Made by a program: the position numbers and the translations under genes
Origin: Aporophyla lueneburgensis
Taxonomy: Eukaryota; Arthropoda; Insecta; Lepidoptera; Noctuidae
Assembly: GCA_932294355.1 (NCBI GenBank)
Contig: OW028759.1
Span: 11,547,257 to 11,611,256, forward strand
Direction: 5' to 3'
DNA: 64,000 nt
Shown here: in pieces, positions 1-13,300 of the stretch
Layout of the letters: every line of letters starts with the position of its first letter
How positions within the stretch are numbered: the stretch's first letter is position 1
The notes under the pieces: model-generated
Seen by the model: only the letters and a program-made list of their open reading frames with translations
Told to the model about the DNA's origin: nothing
Database searches by the model: none

Positions 1-712
1 TAAGCCTCGTCCCACTAGGAACTTTTGTCGAGCGACATGCGTCGCCGGAGACATCGGGCGATGTCGCCCTACATCGCCCCACGTCGCCTGATGTCTTGTC
101 TCCGTCCACATCAGTTCAGTCGAACCTATCATGTCTGAAGGAAGAGTCATGTCGGAAGAGGTAGTGTTGTACAGTGCGGCTTATATAATGATGAATGCAT
201 CAAGAACAAAAAATAAGAGAAGATGGTGGATTAAACAGTACTTGCGAAACAAAACAAGTGTATTTAATGATCTCAGTGTTCTAGACGGCTCATTTCATAA
301 TTTTACTCGGATGTCATCAACGGACTTTGAAATACTCTTGTGTAAAATAGCCCCATCAATATCTTAACAGAAAACTAGATTCCGTGACCCCGTGGATGCT
401 AAATTTAGACTTGCTGTTACGTTAAGGTACCTAGCAAGTGGTGATTCTTAGACGTCCATAACATAAACTTTTATACATTTTCAAATACTCATAGGAGCGA
501 TATAGTTCAATAAGTCGCAGCACTACGTCGTTCGACCACATTGTCGCAGGTTGCACGCACGTCCACACTCTATCACTACTCTTCATCGACTGTGCGACAA
601 GGAACAGTTTCAACAATGTCGCGACGATGTCGTCCGACGTCGCCCGACATCGCCCGATATCACCGGGGACACATGTCGCTCGACAAATGTTCCTAGTGGG
701 GACGAGGCTTTA
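1..712 (+). mobile_element. Defective PIF/Harbinger-like DNA transposon
   Basis: The two ends are long imperfect inverted repeats (about 3-75 and 640-709), beginning AGCCTCGTC and ending GACGAGGCT, both rich in repeated CGATGTCG-type words. The right end is followed by TTA (710-712), and the left end is preceded by TA at the window edge. This fits the 3-bp TTA/TAA target duplication of the PIF/Harbinger superfamily. The inside keeps only the start of a transposase, so the copy cannot move by itself. The left duplication cannot be confirmed because the window begins inside it. Confidence 0.8.
131..450 (+). pseudogene. Harbinger transposase N-terminal remnant
   Basis: The reading frame from 131 runs to an in-frame TAA at 365-367 and then continues in the same frame to a TAG at 448-450. 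It contains the pattern typical of insect Harbinger transposase starts: a RRWWIKQYLR block, a short acidic stretch, an FTRMSSTDFEILL block, and after the stop LAVTLRYLASGDS. The rest of the transposase, including the DDE catalytic part, is missing. It is a dead fragment inside the transposon at 1-712. Confidence 0.75.
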
Positions 713-1207
713 CCCGTCTTGTCCCTCGATAGTCGACTGACAAGTTTTGATTAGTGATTACGCGTGCTTTGTGTTCTACAAAATGACATTACACTACCTC
801 CTCGGACAACTTATTTATCATCAATGCGTAGTGTTAATAAAGCAAATGTAGAGCGATATGGTCCAACAAAGTCACATACTTCAAGATTACGCTTCCTTAT
901 TCCATTCATTTCGAACCTATAAAAGACTTATGTGTTACATATTGTGATACAATTTGCTTAAGAAAACGAAATAAATAATAAAAAATGAATAAAATAATCG
1001 AATAAACCTTCTTGGTCGTATTCCTCAAACTTTTTCTTTTTTTGTTTCTTTGTATTGACAGTTGACCAGTTGACATTTCAAATGTTAAATTAAAAATATT
1101 GGTGCATTTGATTGTTTCAACTGAACGCAATTAACTGTTTTAAGAACTTCTAAACAGAATTATTAAAAAATACGTTTTTATTAAGGTGTTCCTTTGCAAT
1201 ATTTCAG

Positions 1208-1357
1208 GTTCAGGGCTCGTTTGAACGTCGTCTGCGTGACAGACAAGTTGACGGGCGAGTTGAAGTGCGATGGCTGGCCTGAAGTAAAGGTGGCACTGGC
1301 GCCAGTGGGGGCACTGAGGCCTAACGCCACTGAGAGCAACTTACAACAACTTATCAG
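1208..1357 (+). CDS. C2/C1 protein, exon 1 in window
   Basis: A TTTCAG acceptor precedes and GTATTT follows. It codes for FRARLNVVCVTDKL through NLQQLI, ending on AG of a split codon. The sequence looks like the last strands of an SMP domain. A second acceptor six bases downstream (1213) would remove two residues. Confidence 0.75.
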
Positions 1358-4300
1358 GTATTTTAAAGTTTACCGTTGAAGAAACTGTCCATTTAGCGGG
1401 TTCAGTGAATTTCATAGATTTTCTTCGTAAGTAAAATATTAGATTAGTAAAATATTAGATCGCCATTTCTCTTAAAATGGGGAAGGAATAGATCGGGTTA
1501 GTGGGTCATCTTAGGGGCGGAGTGAGGAAACCGTCAAGTCCTAGAACAAAAAATTCTAAGACAATTGACATTCCCCAACCTGCAGTTACCCCGTGGTAGA
1601 TTTTGACCCACTCCCTCTCACCGAGAGGAGACCTGTGTGCCAGCAAGGGAACATTCGAAGCTTATTATGCTACTATTTTAAAGAGGCTTTTCCGGCATTG
1701 CAGTGGAGCCTAAAATAACAGTTTTGTTCATAAAACCTATTTGTATTTTAATTTTACTATTCGCCACATTTTTGATACTGATCTATAGTTTACCTTGCTT
1801 GCCACTGGTTACCAGTTTACCTTTTAACTTACAGTTACCAAAACAACCAAATATTTACCAAACTAACCCCCTCTTCCAGTGACATAGTAGTGAACGCGCT
1901 GCGCAGTACCAACCTGCAGTTCAATCTAGCGCCCTACCCCACCTGCCCGCGCCTGCGCAGATACGCCGAGACCCCCGGGCCGAGGCTGCCACTGCATTAT
2001 GACGCTATGGTAAGGATCATATTTTTTAACACGCTTCTATTAGTTTCATACGTATGTTAATATGTTTGTATGTTACTATGTGCCTATGTAACGGAAATTT
2101 TGAACATGGTTTTGACCCCCTTTAAAAAGTCGGATTAACTCGAAATTTGGCAAACGTATAAAGGACTGATGATAATACAATAATTTTATAAATTTGTGCC
2201 ATTATCCTTGTCGGGGTTACCAGGACAGCAAAAAAACTGTCTTCCAAAACTACGCTGACATACGTCACAAAATACGAAACACCCTAAAAAATTTAAAATT
2301 AATAACAATAAAAAAAATACTGCCTCTTTGGTCTAGTGGTAGCAAGTGCTACTGCTAAGCATGAGGTCCTGGGTTCGATTCCCAGGTCGGGCAAAAGTGT
2401 TATTATTGGGTTTTTCATCTGGAATTTCTCTGTAGCAGCCCGGAGTCTGGATTAGTGCCCGGTGGATGGCAATAGGCTCGCCCCCTATTACATATGAGAC
2501 TTAAACATAACTGGCGATATGTGGGTGCACTAAAGGTACACCTCTGCCTAACCCTTCGGGGAAACAAGGCGTGATGTTATGTTATGTAAAAAAAACACGC
2601 TTCCATAGAAACCCAAGAAGCGTGTTTTTTACAATAGTTCTTAAAAACTATTATTTCAAAAATTTTAAGCCATTCTTTCTTTGCATAAACGTTACCAAAA
2701 AGATGACCTCACACTAACATAAGAAGTGTTCACCATATTTTCAACCGACGAAAAAAAAACGGAGGAGGTTGTGTGATTGTGACAATTCTTCTTTTATTGG
2801 AAAGGGTATACTTCCAAGGTGGTCCCATATAAATTTGGAAAACAAAATCGAACCCTAAGGGTCGGAAAACAGGGGATGATTGATTGTTCACTCACTGATT
2901 GTAATGTATAAACACGCATAACTTTATACAGAGTAGTCCGATTTTGATAATTCTTTTTGTGTTGGAAAGGGTATACCTTGCCAAGTATTATTAGTACATT
3001 AAAGCCACAAAAAATATAAAATAAAAACTTTTTAACAAAAAATTAAACCGCCGAAAAACTGAAAAGCATAAAATAATAAACCTTAAAATTTTGAGTCGGC
3101 GCTGAAAAATCAATGAACAAGGATCACTCAAAGCGCCGAGTCATAATTTTAAGGTTTATTATTTTATGCTTTTCAGTTCTTCGGCGGTTTAATTTTCTAA
3201 TTATGCGCTAAGGTAGCCCGGAGTGTTCAAATTATTTTGCATTTTTTGCAATTTTCAACTCTGTTGTGTATCTCTAGTCTGTAGTGTATGTCTGTAATTT
3301 AATAAACTTTACTAATATTAGGCTAAGTTTATTGTTACCAACACCTATGGATATTTTTAATCCGAAATAAATTTGATTTGCTTTGATAGTATCTCTCATT
3401 TGCCGGCCCATTCTCTGTGAAGAGAGGATGCCTCTGCCCCAGCAGTGGGAACATATAGGCTGATTGTGTGTATTGTGTCATCGCTTGCCGTATCAGAAAG
3501 TTATAAGAATCATTGTTTCAATCACAATTAATCTCTTCTTCTCCATATTCCAGTTGCAACAAGACCGCCAAATGTACACGTCTACTCCTAACTCAACGGG
3601 CGGCGGCGTCACCCTGCACGGAGACAAGAGGCTGCTCGTCAAGCTGGTGTGTGCCAAGGATCTGGGAGGTAAGCATAGCCATTGCCCTCTAAGACTTTTG
3701 AAGAACTGAGAAGAACTGGGGAGAAGAGAAGGAAAGGTATTGACAAACTGTACAATGCTTCTGATACTTTTCTCAAAGCAAAACAAGCAATACCAAGCTT
3801 TTATTAGCTTCAGTTGCATGTATGTATGTTTGTTTGTAAGTATATAACTATGTTTGTAAGCGACTTCGTGGACTTGATTTTGACCCACTTTAAAAGGTCA
3901 GATTTCATTTAAACTTTGTAGACATAGCGAGGACCGTAGATACAATAATTTAATAAATTTTTGCAACTATCCTTGGCAGGGTTACCAGGATAGCAAAAAA
4001 AACTGTCTTCGAAAACTACGCTGACATACTTCACAAAATTCGAAACACCCTAAAAAATAGAAAATAAATAATAGTTTAAAAAACCGTGGGGTATTTTTTG
4101 AGGTATTTTAATTGGTATAATTGGAAAAACTCATGGGGTACTTCCCCATGAGTTTTTCCAATTATTTTATACTTTTAGTTTGGTTTTTATGGACGCGTGT
4201 TTTTTATAATAATTATATTAAGACTTTTAATGACAGGATTTGGGGCTCAGTTCATCAAGAAGTGCTTGATGATGATTGTGAGGTTAATACCTCTTATTTT

Positions 4301-7300
4301 CTTAATTCCAGGTAAAACCGGCTGCATAGCGCCGTACTGCGTAGTGGAGATGGACGAACCCCCACAGAAGAACCAGACAGCCTTCAAGAAGGACACTACC
4401 AGCCCGCAGTGGGAGGAACACTTCTTATTGTAAGTACTAGTGACTTTTCTTCCTTCATATTTCATAGGTAGGTTTATTAGGTACAGTCAACAAACGAGTA
4501 AGGTATTCAGGCTCTGTAATTCGTTTTAAATAATGTCCTGATTGTGTCCTGAAGATTTAAAAACAGTGTCCTGTTTGTGTATCTACTCAAGTTTCGGCTG
4601 AATTTCATCTTCATAAGAAGGCTCCTAGTTTTTAGGGATGGTTGGTGAAGACTGAGGGACATTGATCTAAACCCTAGTGTAGGGGGCTTAGGACTCTTTC
4701 CCATAATAAATTTCAGGTTAGTTTAGGTGCAGCACAGCTAATTCTACCGTAACACGGTGCAAAATTGCTTGTCATTTCATTTTTTGACAAGTGCGACCTG
4801 CCATTGTGACTGAGTGGCATTCAAGGACTTGAACACGAGATGTAGGGCGTCTGTCGGCGACATGGATGGACGAAATTGTTGCCATCGCGGAAAAAATCTG
4901 GAAAAGGCTGGCAAATGAAAAGACAGGCCTTTGCCCTGAAGGAGGTGAAGTCGGTCTGTGGATGATGATAATGATAATAGGTAGGCGGATTATAAGGAGG
5001 ACTGATGACCTGGTGAAGGCCGCAGGAATTCACTGGATGTGAGAAGCACAGAACAGCCGTAGCGACGCTTGAGGGAGTTCTATTTACAGCAGTTGGTGTG
5101 TTTCGACTGAATGATGATGGTGATTTTGGTCTTTATAATATTATAGAGACCAACAACAACTCCTCAGATGTTTGAACTGTTGTCGTTTGTTCACAGTGAC
5201 CTGTCCCCGCAGACGGCAGAGTTACTGTTCGAGGTATATGACCGCACCGGCCCTCCCTCACCTGGGGGCGGGGCTTCGCAGAACAGGTAAATATTTCCCT
5301 CTTACTAACAACAATATGGACAATGTCTGAAATAAACATCTTAAATTAAATTAAATTAAATTAAATAAACTTCGAAGTTAAAATGTTATATAGTCTATTC
5401 AAGCTTAATTTACACTAACAGAAAGTTGATAAAAATTGATATTAAAGTTGGTTTTCCCAACTTTAATATAAAGTACATAATGTGAATACATGTTTGCAAA
5501 AAAATAATAAATTCCAAACGCAGGATAAGTTATTGAACTCTAGCAGTCAAACGAATTAGACTCTCCCTGGCAGTTTATGAAAAATTCGGTATATCTATAG
5601 GTACGTGCAGCAAATATATTTGTTAGGCGGACGGAGGAGTATCTTTTACGTTATCGCATCAGTTTTACGGCCTACAATTTATTAAATTTTACCCCCCTTT
5701 TTTCTTCTGTTAGGAATATCTGTAATATTCTATGTTAAAACCCTCCCTCTTCCCGCAGGTTCCTGGGTCTCGGTCTCGTGGGTATAGACGAGTTGTTGGC
5801 AGCTCCGTCACAGCGACAACAGATCGCTCTACAGACGCGACCCATGGAGGACCATGACGTCAGCGGCACGCTTACTGTTGAGGTAATTACGACAATACAC
5901 CGTGACATTTTAATCGTCTTACAAAGGTTGTCCACTCAATGTATCTGACATAGTATACCTCTAGGTGTGATTAAAAGTTGTTACCTCTTAAGTCCCTGAG
6001 ATACCACATTTGGTACAGACATAATGGTTTTTTAATTGTGTCTGTATTTACGGTAATTGACTGGTTAATTAAGATAATAGGTACTAAGAAAAATAAATAT
6101 TGCATTAGAATTATGAATAGAGATCGGATATTCAGATGTATATTCACCTAAAGTTGAAATGTTGGCTAATATGGAATGCGCGTTTTTACCGTGTTTTGTG
6201 TGTTGTTTTAACTAACACATACCACCCTACACGCATCTGAGGTTAAACATTTATTTTAAATAAATAGGATCCAAGAAACCCGGCTTTAATAAAAAATACG
6301 AATATTCAGATGCATATTCACCTAAAGTTGAAATGTTGGCTATATGTTCCCTTACGATGTTTACCTCCACCATTTTATGAGCAGTGGTGATGAAATAAAA
6401 ACATAAAGGACAGTACCTAGCAGGGTTTGGCTTACAACTTGTAAATCGGGTCCAGTACCACCAGCTCAACACTGTTCCAGTCTTGAAAACAGCAGTAGCT
6501 TTGACCTTTTTGAAAAAATATCATTGATTGCCCTATTGGTGTAGCCAATAACTTTATTCCTTTTTAAAGAATAACAGTGAAATAGCATTTCAAACTCATC
6601 AATGTTCCTCTCTGTGCTTAAACATATCCTTAAATTAGTACTGTTTCAGGTAGGTTCCATTCCACCAATTATTATAATCATGTATTTCCCCTCCACAGTT
6701 CCTCTTCATAGAAGGAGCGGACATCCCAGACCTGGGCTCCCGCCCCGTCAAGATCAAGGAGAGTATCCGCACAATGTCACCACATGGACATACCACCACC
6801 ACCACCAAGACTATCTTCAAACAAAATGGTATGTTTTTCTGACTTTGACTTGACTATTGAGAAATAAAAAAATGGTTTATTATTTTAACAACTACTCAAC
6901 TAGGGAACGTCTTTTGAGTAGATGAGCCTGTGTTAGGAGAGTCCACTCTTCCATAAATTAAATAAGTATCTTTTATTCGTTTTATACAAATGTAGATAAA
7001 GCAAAAAAAGAGATAATTAAATAATAATTGATTTTATTTTTGTAAGTAGGTTCGTACAAACACTTTTACACGTCAATAATATTTTTTAACCTAGATGAGG
7101 TCAATCAAAGCAATAGTCCCTCAAACACTGTGAGTTTAAATAAATCACAGTATTTGAGGGACTATTGCTTTAACCAAGCCGATTTCTTTAAAATTATTTA
7201 TCAATCTCTTGCATGATGGGAGATGTGAATATTTTTTGAGAAATAAATTTACTTTACTATCTTAAAAACTGCCATAAATTGCTGAGCCATTTATTTTTGA

Positions 7301-10300
7301 CCTTGGAAGATAGACCTTGATAGATAAGGTTGGGCACGGGATAGAGCCATCAGTGCGTGGTATAATTGCAAAATGATGTTGCTCACCTTCTTTTAACTTG
7401 CTCGGTTCCTTTAAACTTTTTGATCCTAAATACATACACATGACTATGTATTTGGTATCTGGCGAGTATTATATAATTATCACTTAAGTACTTTTTGTAA
7501 TTTTCAGGACATGACAATTCTCAGCTGACAGAATCAGCCCTACGCGACCTAGAGCTGAGCCCCACAAACGCAGCCAACAAGTCCACACTCATCATACACT
7601 CTGTGCAGAGGGTGAGATACCATTTATACATATAGCACACCTCTAGCTATTATACAGATGACTAGCGACATCTGTGGTTTGATAAAGAAATAAATCTAAC
7701 CTATCCAACCAATCAACCTATCTAATCTATATTTTATGAGTGTGAAAAATTTCAAAAAAGAAATTACTTGTAATATAAAGTATTTGACATCACATGAATT
7801 CACTGTTTGTGATCTTTAATTAAAAAAAACTCTCCCGTTCTTGCGAAGAAGGTAGGCAGACACTACATAACACCACCTGCTACGATCAAGTATCGTTTAT
7901 TGGATTTAAATCATTTATATAATTACCAAATAAATGCCTTGAAAGTTTAATTTTAATCATTAAATCATCTATGGTGTGCATACAGAAACATATACATCAA
8001 ATAAATAAAAAATTGTATGCACACTTAAATCCCTTTTTTTGCATAGATGTCGCTAGTTGCCTGCATACGTATAATTTTGCGATGTGTACTTTAGGGTTTC
8101 ATAGTCGTGCAGACACCGACTAGAAGTTAAAACTAAGAGTAATAATGAGATATTACTTTACTTTTATGGCATTTTGCTTAGGAGAATGTTAATTTTAGGG
8201 TTTATTGGAAAGAAGTCTTTAAGCACGGTGTTCGAACGAAAACATATAGTAATGTTAAACGTATTAATAAAGATGTCTACTAACTATTATTCTTTCCTTT
8301 GATCAGAAAAGAATTTAAAATATTATCTGGATTAAAAAGGAACGTTTTTTTATTAGTTAGTATTGAAATTTCTACTAAAATGGTAGAAAACAGCAACTTT
8401 TTTCTACCATTTTTTGTCTTCTATAAAAACAGTTTTATTTTTATTGGATTTAGTGTATAAAAATAAGCGTTCTCCTAAGCAACTGCTTAACCAATACCTA
8501 CACTGTTTGTAATTAGTGTGCTCCAAATGTCCCCATTATGTCCACATTTACAAAATGTACCTAAACATTAACAAGTTGTTGGTTTTCCTTTACATTGCGT
8601 GCGTTTGCTGTGATAACATACTCAGGAACCGAAGAAATCCATCAAGGTGAGTTGTTTTACAAAAAAATATTTAGCTTTTAGTTTATTTTAGGATTGAGTT
8701 CAGTCACGGAGAGTTTATCAAAGGAAATGTTCAGTACCTACGTTTGATAAAGTATAGAAATACTATTCTTTACATTTAAGTAGGTATATAGTACCAGGAG
8801 AAAAGACTTATCTATATAAATAAAAATCAAGCGCTGTTTGTTAGTCTCGCTAAAACTAAAAAACGACTAAACCGGTTTTTGTTTTGGTCACGCGGGGTGG
8901 TTTGCAAAAAAAATATTATGGAAAAGTCAAAATAAAGTTTTTTATTGACAAACAGACAGGACAAATGTCTGTTGAGCTAGCTTTATTACACTAAAATCTG
9001 ATTGTTTTCATACCAATACTTGAATTACAATAAATCAGAACCTACTGCAACTTTAAGCAGACATTATTAAGCGTGTGTGTGCCTAAGGCATTAAGTCCGC
9101 CTTTGTAACTTTTTTTTGTTTGCGAGATGTTTAAATAAATTAAGCCCCCATTTTTACTTAGCAACTTAATTGATTGTTGAATGCCCATGTAAACGAGCCT
9201 TAAACGATTGGTAGATACTTTATCATAGATCTATGTATATAATATTTATGTATGGAATAATAGTTTTGAGTTTGTAGTGTAAATCGGTTAATTAATAACC
9301 TTTACGTACTTGGTCCTAGGTTTGGTCTAAGTAGCTCGTTTATAAATATTGTACAAAAATAAACAGATAGAATATTTTTAGTGCTTTTAGATAATAACAT
9401 AGTGGTTGTCTGCTAAGATTCGCTCTGCGTTAGAAGTTAACGCTTAGAGTAGCTTTTAGCGCTACAAAGTCTAGTTTAAAATTATGTTGTATGTAATTTA
9501 CCTAAGCATGATCATTTTATTTTGGGAGATATTTTGTGACCTTACAAAATGGCCGACGCTATGTTGGTAACCGAAATATAAAAAATAACACTAATTTGTC
9601 ACAAGATATCTCTCAAAACCCCGTGTGCTGTGTTGCCAAACTAACCCCGCAAAAATCTACCCAAAAAGATGGAAATTACCGACTCCGGGAAATTCATCGA
9701 AGTGGAGAGAGCCGAAGTGGACTCCGAAGTACCTCAAGAGAGTGACACGATTGATGAGAGTGAGAATGAGACAGATAATATGCCTGTCACTGTCACTCCT
9801 AATGCCTCTCCCGGAAAGACGGTGAGAATAAAGGAGAATGGTGCTAAACCGAATGGTGATACCGAGGTAACGTATTGTTTGTGGTTTTTTTTTTCATTTA
9901 CTTACTAAAATGATTAACTTTCCTTTGTTTTTTTTGTGCACAGTCTTTGGTAGATTAGTTGTTTTATTTTGTTTGTGTATCAGAATTTTTTGTTCGATAT
10001 CTTTCGGACGTTCGGTTTGAGTCAAGATTTATTTATGGAGATTTTATTATATTATTTCTCACTTTAATTCCATGCCCAATAAAACTCCACTTTGCTGTTA
10101 TATATTTTTTCGATACAATTTTATAATTTATTTCTTAATGTCCGATTGCCTTTTGCCTTAACTTTGGGAGAACCTATACCTCATTTAAAGTCTCAATTCA
10201 AATAAAATTATCCTTTCAGCAGGGTGACTACGTACAGCAGCAGAATGAGAACGTCCCACCGGAGCCCGCGCCTCGCAAGAGGAGAAGGGACTTCTTTGGG

Positions 10301-13300
10301 ACTATTAAGAGAAGGTAACTTTAGTACACTTTTATAATTGCTTACGTGACGATATTATCTTGGACGTTCGCGTCCACGTCATGGTATCACAATAATACAA
10401 CAAAGTAAAATGTACATAAATATATGAAGACGCTTTTTTCTGTTCACGATAACGTTATACTCGTAACGTGAAACCACAACAATATCGAAAAAAAAAAAAC
10501 AAAAATATAAATTATAAAAGCTCAAATATGCAGCATAGTTTAGCTAGACCAGTACGAGGCCAGCTACCTGTAGGTCCGGAGTTTTTGGTTATGTCCGTCG
10601 TAATAATAGAACCAAAATATGTGGACGTTATTGCTTCATATCAGCCTATGGCAGTCCACTGCTGGACATTTGCACGCCGTTTTACTCAATTATCGGCTAC
10701 TCTCATCCATCACTCTCGTGTGAAGACCGGTGTTCTATCTAGTATGACGGATGACTTACGTTTGCCGAACATAATCGGTCTTTAAAAATCTTTTACTATG
10801 TTTTATGAGCAATTCACTTCTTTCCCAATTGCCGGTGAGTCCAAAAATAACTGCAAATACCAATTTGTGTGGCTCTTTGTCGTTTATTTGTTAATATTGA
10901 CGGATAAATGTGAGGAATCTGATGCAATAGTATATTGTTGTATAAGCCGCTATAATGCCGTATCATATAGGCTAAAACTGTTTAGACTAAGGAAAGCAGG
11001 AGTAACTCAAATTTTTTGTCTATCGTTTACAGACTGGGCCGGTCCCGCACTCGCGGTGCGTCTCTGGACCTCACGGACTCGGAGCTCGAGAACCAGAGCC
11101 GCATCCGCAGCATCAGCGCTGAGAGAAATGCACATGGTGAGTTAAATGTTAATGTTGTGAAACACAGTGACTATAAATTTTACTGTTAACCTGCAGGCCA
11201 TCAATAAATGGAAGAACTTGCACTGGTATCTTATCAGGCCCAAATCGACCACTAGAGATTTGCAGTCCTCGTAACAGTAAATAAAGCTTTATGTGTCAAT
11301 TCAAATCCGGCTTGTGCTGGTATAAAATAATATTAACCAACCAAAAACAGGAAATCAATTTCATTGTTGATTTTTCAATAAATCTAACTTGTGAAAATGT
11401 TAACAGATTCTTGAGAACTTCGTATTTAAATTTGTCTTTATTATAATGCTCTCTGTCTTCACCCAACAGAGAAAGCGCTGTCCATCCCCAACAGGAACGT
11501 GTACTCAGCAGGAGCGTCGCCTGCGCAGTCCGGAGACGAGTCCCGGACCTCTAGGAGGTACGATCATCATTACATTACATTGTTATGGTCTATGTTACAG
11601 AATCATACAAAAGAGTTTATACACGAAAATATAGTAAATAGGGTAATTTTACCTTAGAGTGTTGTTTTGATTATTCGAGTGGTAACAGTTATAAATCTGT
11701 AAAAACATTTGTAACAGCCGCGAATCATATTGATCAACGAGCGAATACCCAGATAAAGATCCTGATAATTACAAAAAGAAAACAACTCGGGTATCTTAAA
11801 ATAATGATAAAAAGCTAAAGTAGTTTTTTATTTAGCTGCCCGTATACTTATCTCTTTGTTTGACTGTACTCGGCTAGTCTGTGTATAGCGATTGAATATA
11901 AATATAAATATGTTACAGGGCTCTTTTTTCATATAAGTTAGACATTAAAAATATACTGGCTTTTCTACATCGTATCACATTGGTGGTTGGGAGCAATATT
12001 ATACCCATGTACATAGATAAGGTGCTTCTAGAAACTCTCCGAATACTATTTTCTCATTCCCATGTATCATCCATTTCGACAAGACTTGACGGTGGGAAAC
12101 ATAAGTCAACCATTATTTGTTGTACAATCATATTCATTTTAGAGATCTAAAGAAATGAGTTGGTAAATATTTTCCTTCATCGAAAACGAATACAAATATC
12201 TAGACTACAACAATACCCCCGGAAACCTTTTGTGGCTCTAAAGATAAAAATATAAATATATTTTTCTGTGTGTAGAAATTGAGTTCTAATTGGATTTAGC
12301 TTTACTTAATAACCAATTGGCAAAACCCGAGCTTATAAAAATAAAAACATATTTTAAATTATGCTTGGGTCATGCCTTAAAAATGTAGATGCTTGGCAAG
12401 ACTACATTATTTCTAATTTTAACAACATTTTACTCTAAAGTTATATATTTTTAGTTAAACTAACTTCACCGCTTAACTAAAATAATGATGTCTTGCCATA
12501 GTATTTTTGAAACTATTTAGAGTATGGCAACATCGACACTAATAAAAGATTTTTCTCTTTTTTCCATCTGTCAACACTCACAATGCGCTGGGGGTAATGG
12601 CACTCTGCAATCTGGTAACACCGGTTTTTCATACTAAAATATTTTTACATTACCTACATTTTTACATTGTATGCGTGAATGAAAATGCTTAATTTTACTA
12701 TGAACTGTTTAATGCTTTTGCACTTTTTGATTTCTTTTCTTTGTTTTTATTGTATTTGTATTACCCATCATGCCCGTTATATCATGCAACTTTCTATTCT
12801 ATCATTTTCTAAATCAAACTTTGTTTTGTCATCCTTCTAAACTTTCTTACCCATATTTTGTCCTATACCTCTGCACTTTGATATTTGCATGAAATCCCTT
12901 CCTTTGCAACCGACCCAACCCACCTTCGAGAAAATAAAATTAAACCCTCAAGGTCATCTCTCAGCGAGGTCTCAGGATTCAGTACAGCATCAGCCAGGAC
13001 CTTCATCCACGAGGCTTCGACCCTGGTGTTGGAGACCATCGAGGCTGGAATTAAGAAGCACTATCTGGTGCCTCTGACCATCGCCCAGCGTTCAAGATGG
13101 AGGCGGAAGGGCATCAAGCTGCATATCTATAATGAGCATACTTTTATTGCTAAACATCTTAGTGGGTGAGTTTTGAAGTTTTTATATTTGAGACTAGCTT
13201 TTACCATTTCTACCGAAGGGTGGGGCATAGGTGTACCTGTATAAGATATGTTTAAGTCCTATGTAATAGGGGGCGATCCTAATGCCCTCAATTTGGCACA

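Noticed and set aside
2321..2393. tRNA gene candidate
   Set aside because: A- and B-boxes are present, but the sequence continues into a shared SINE body with a repeat tail and target duplication.
9625..9825. Alternative frames over the 9.7-kb exon
   Set aside because: Only the frame from 9669 joins downstream exons in phase with a GT donor.
12885..12952. Extension of exon 13 to an upstream ATG
   Set aside because: The frame is open, but neither phase nor acceptor fits the preceding exon; the ATG is probably intronic.
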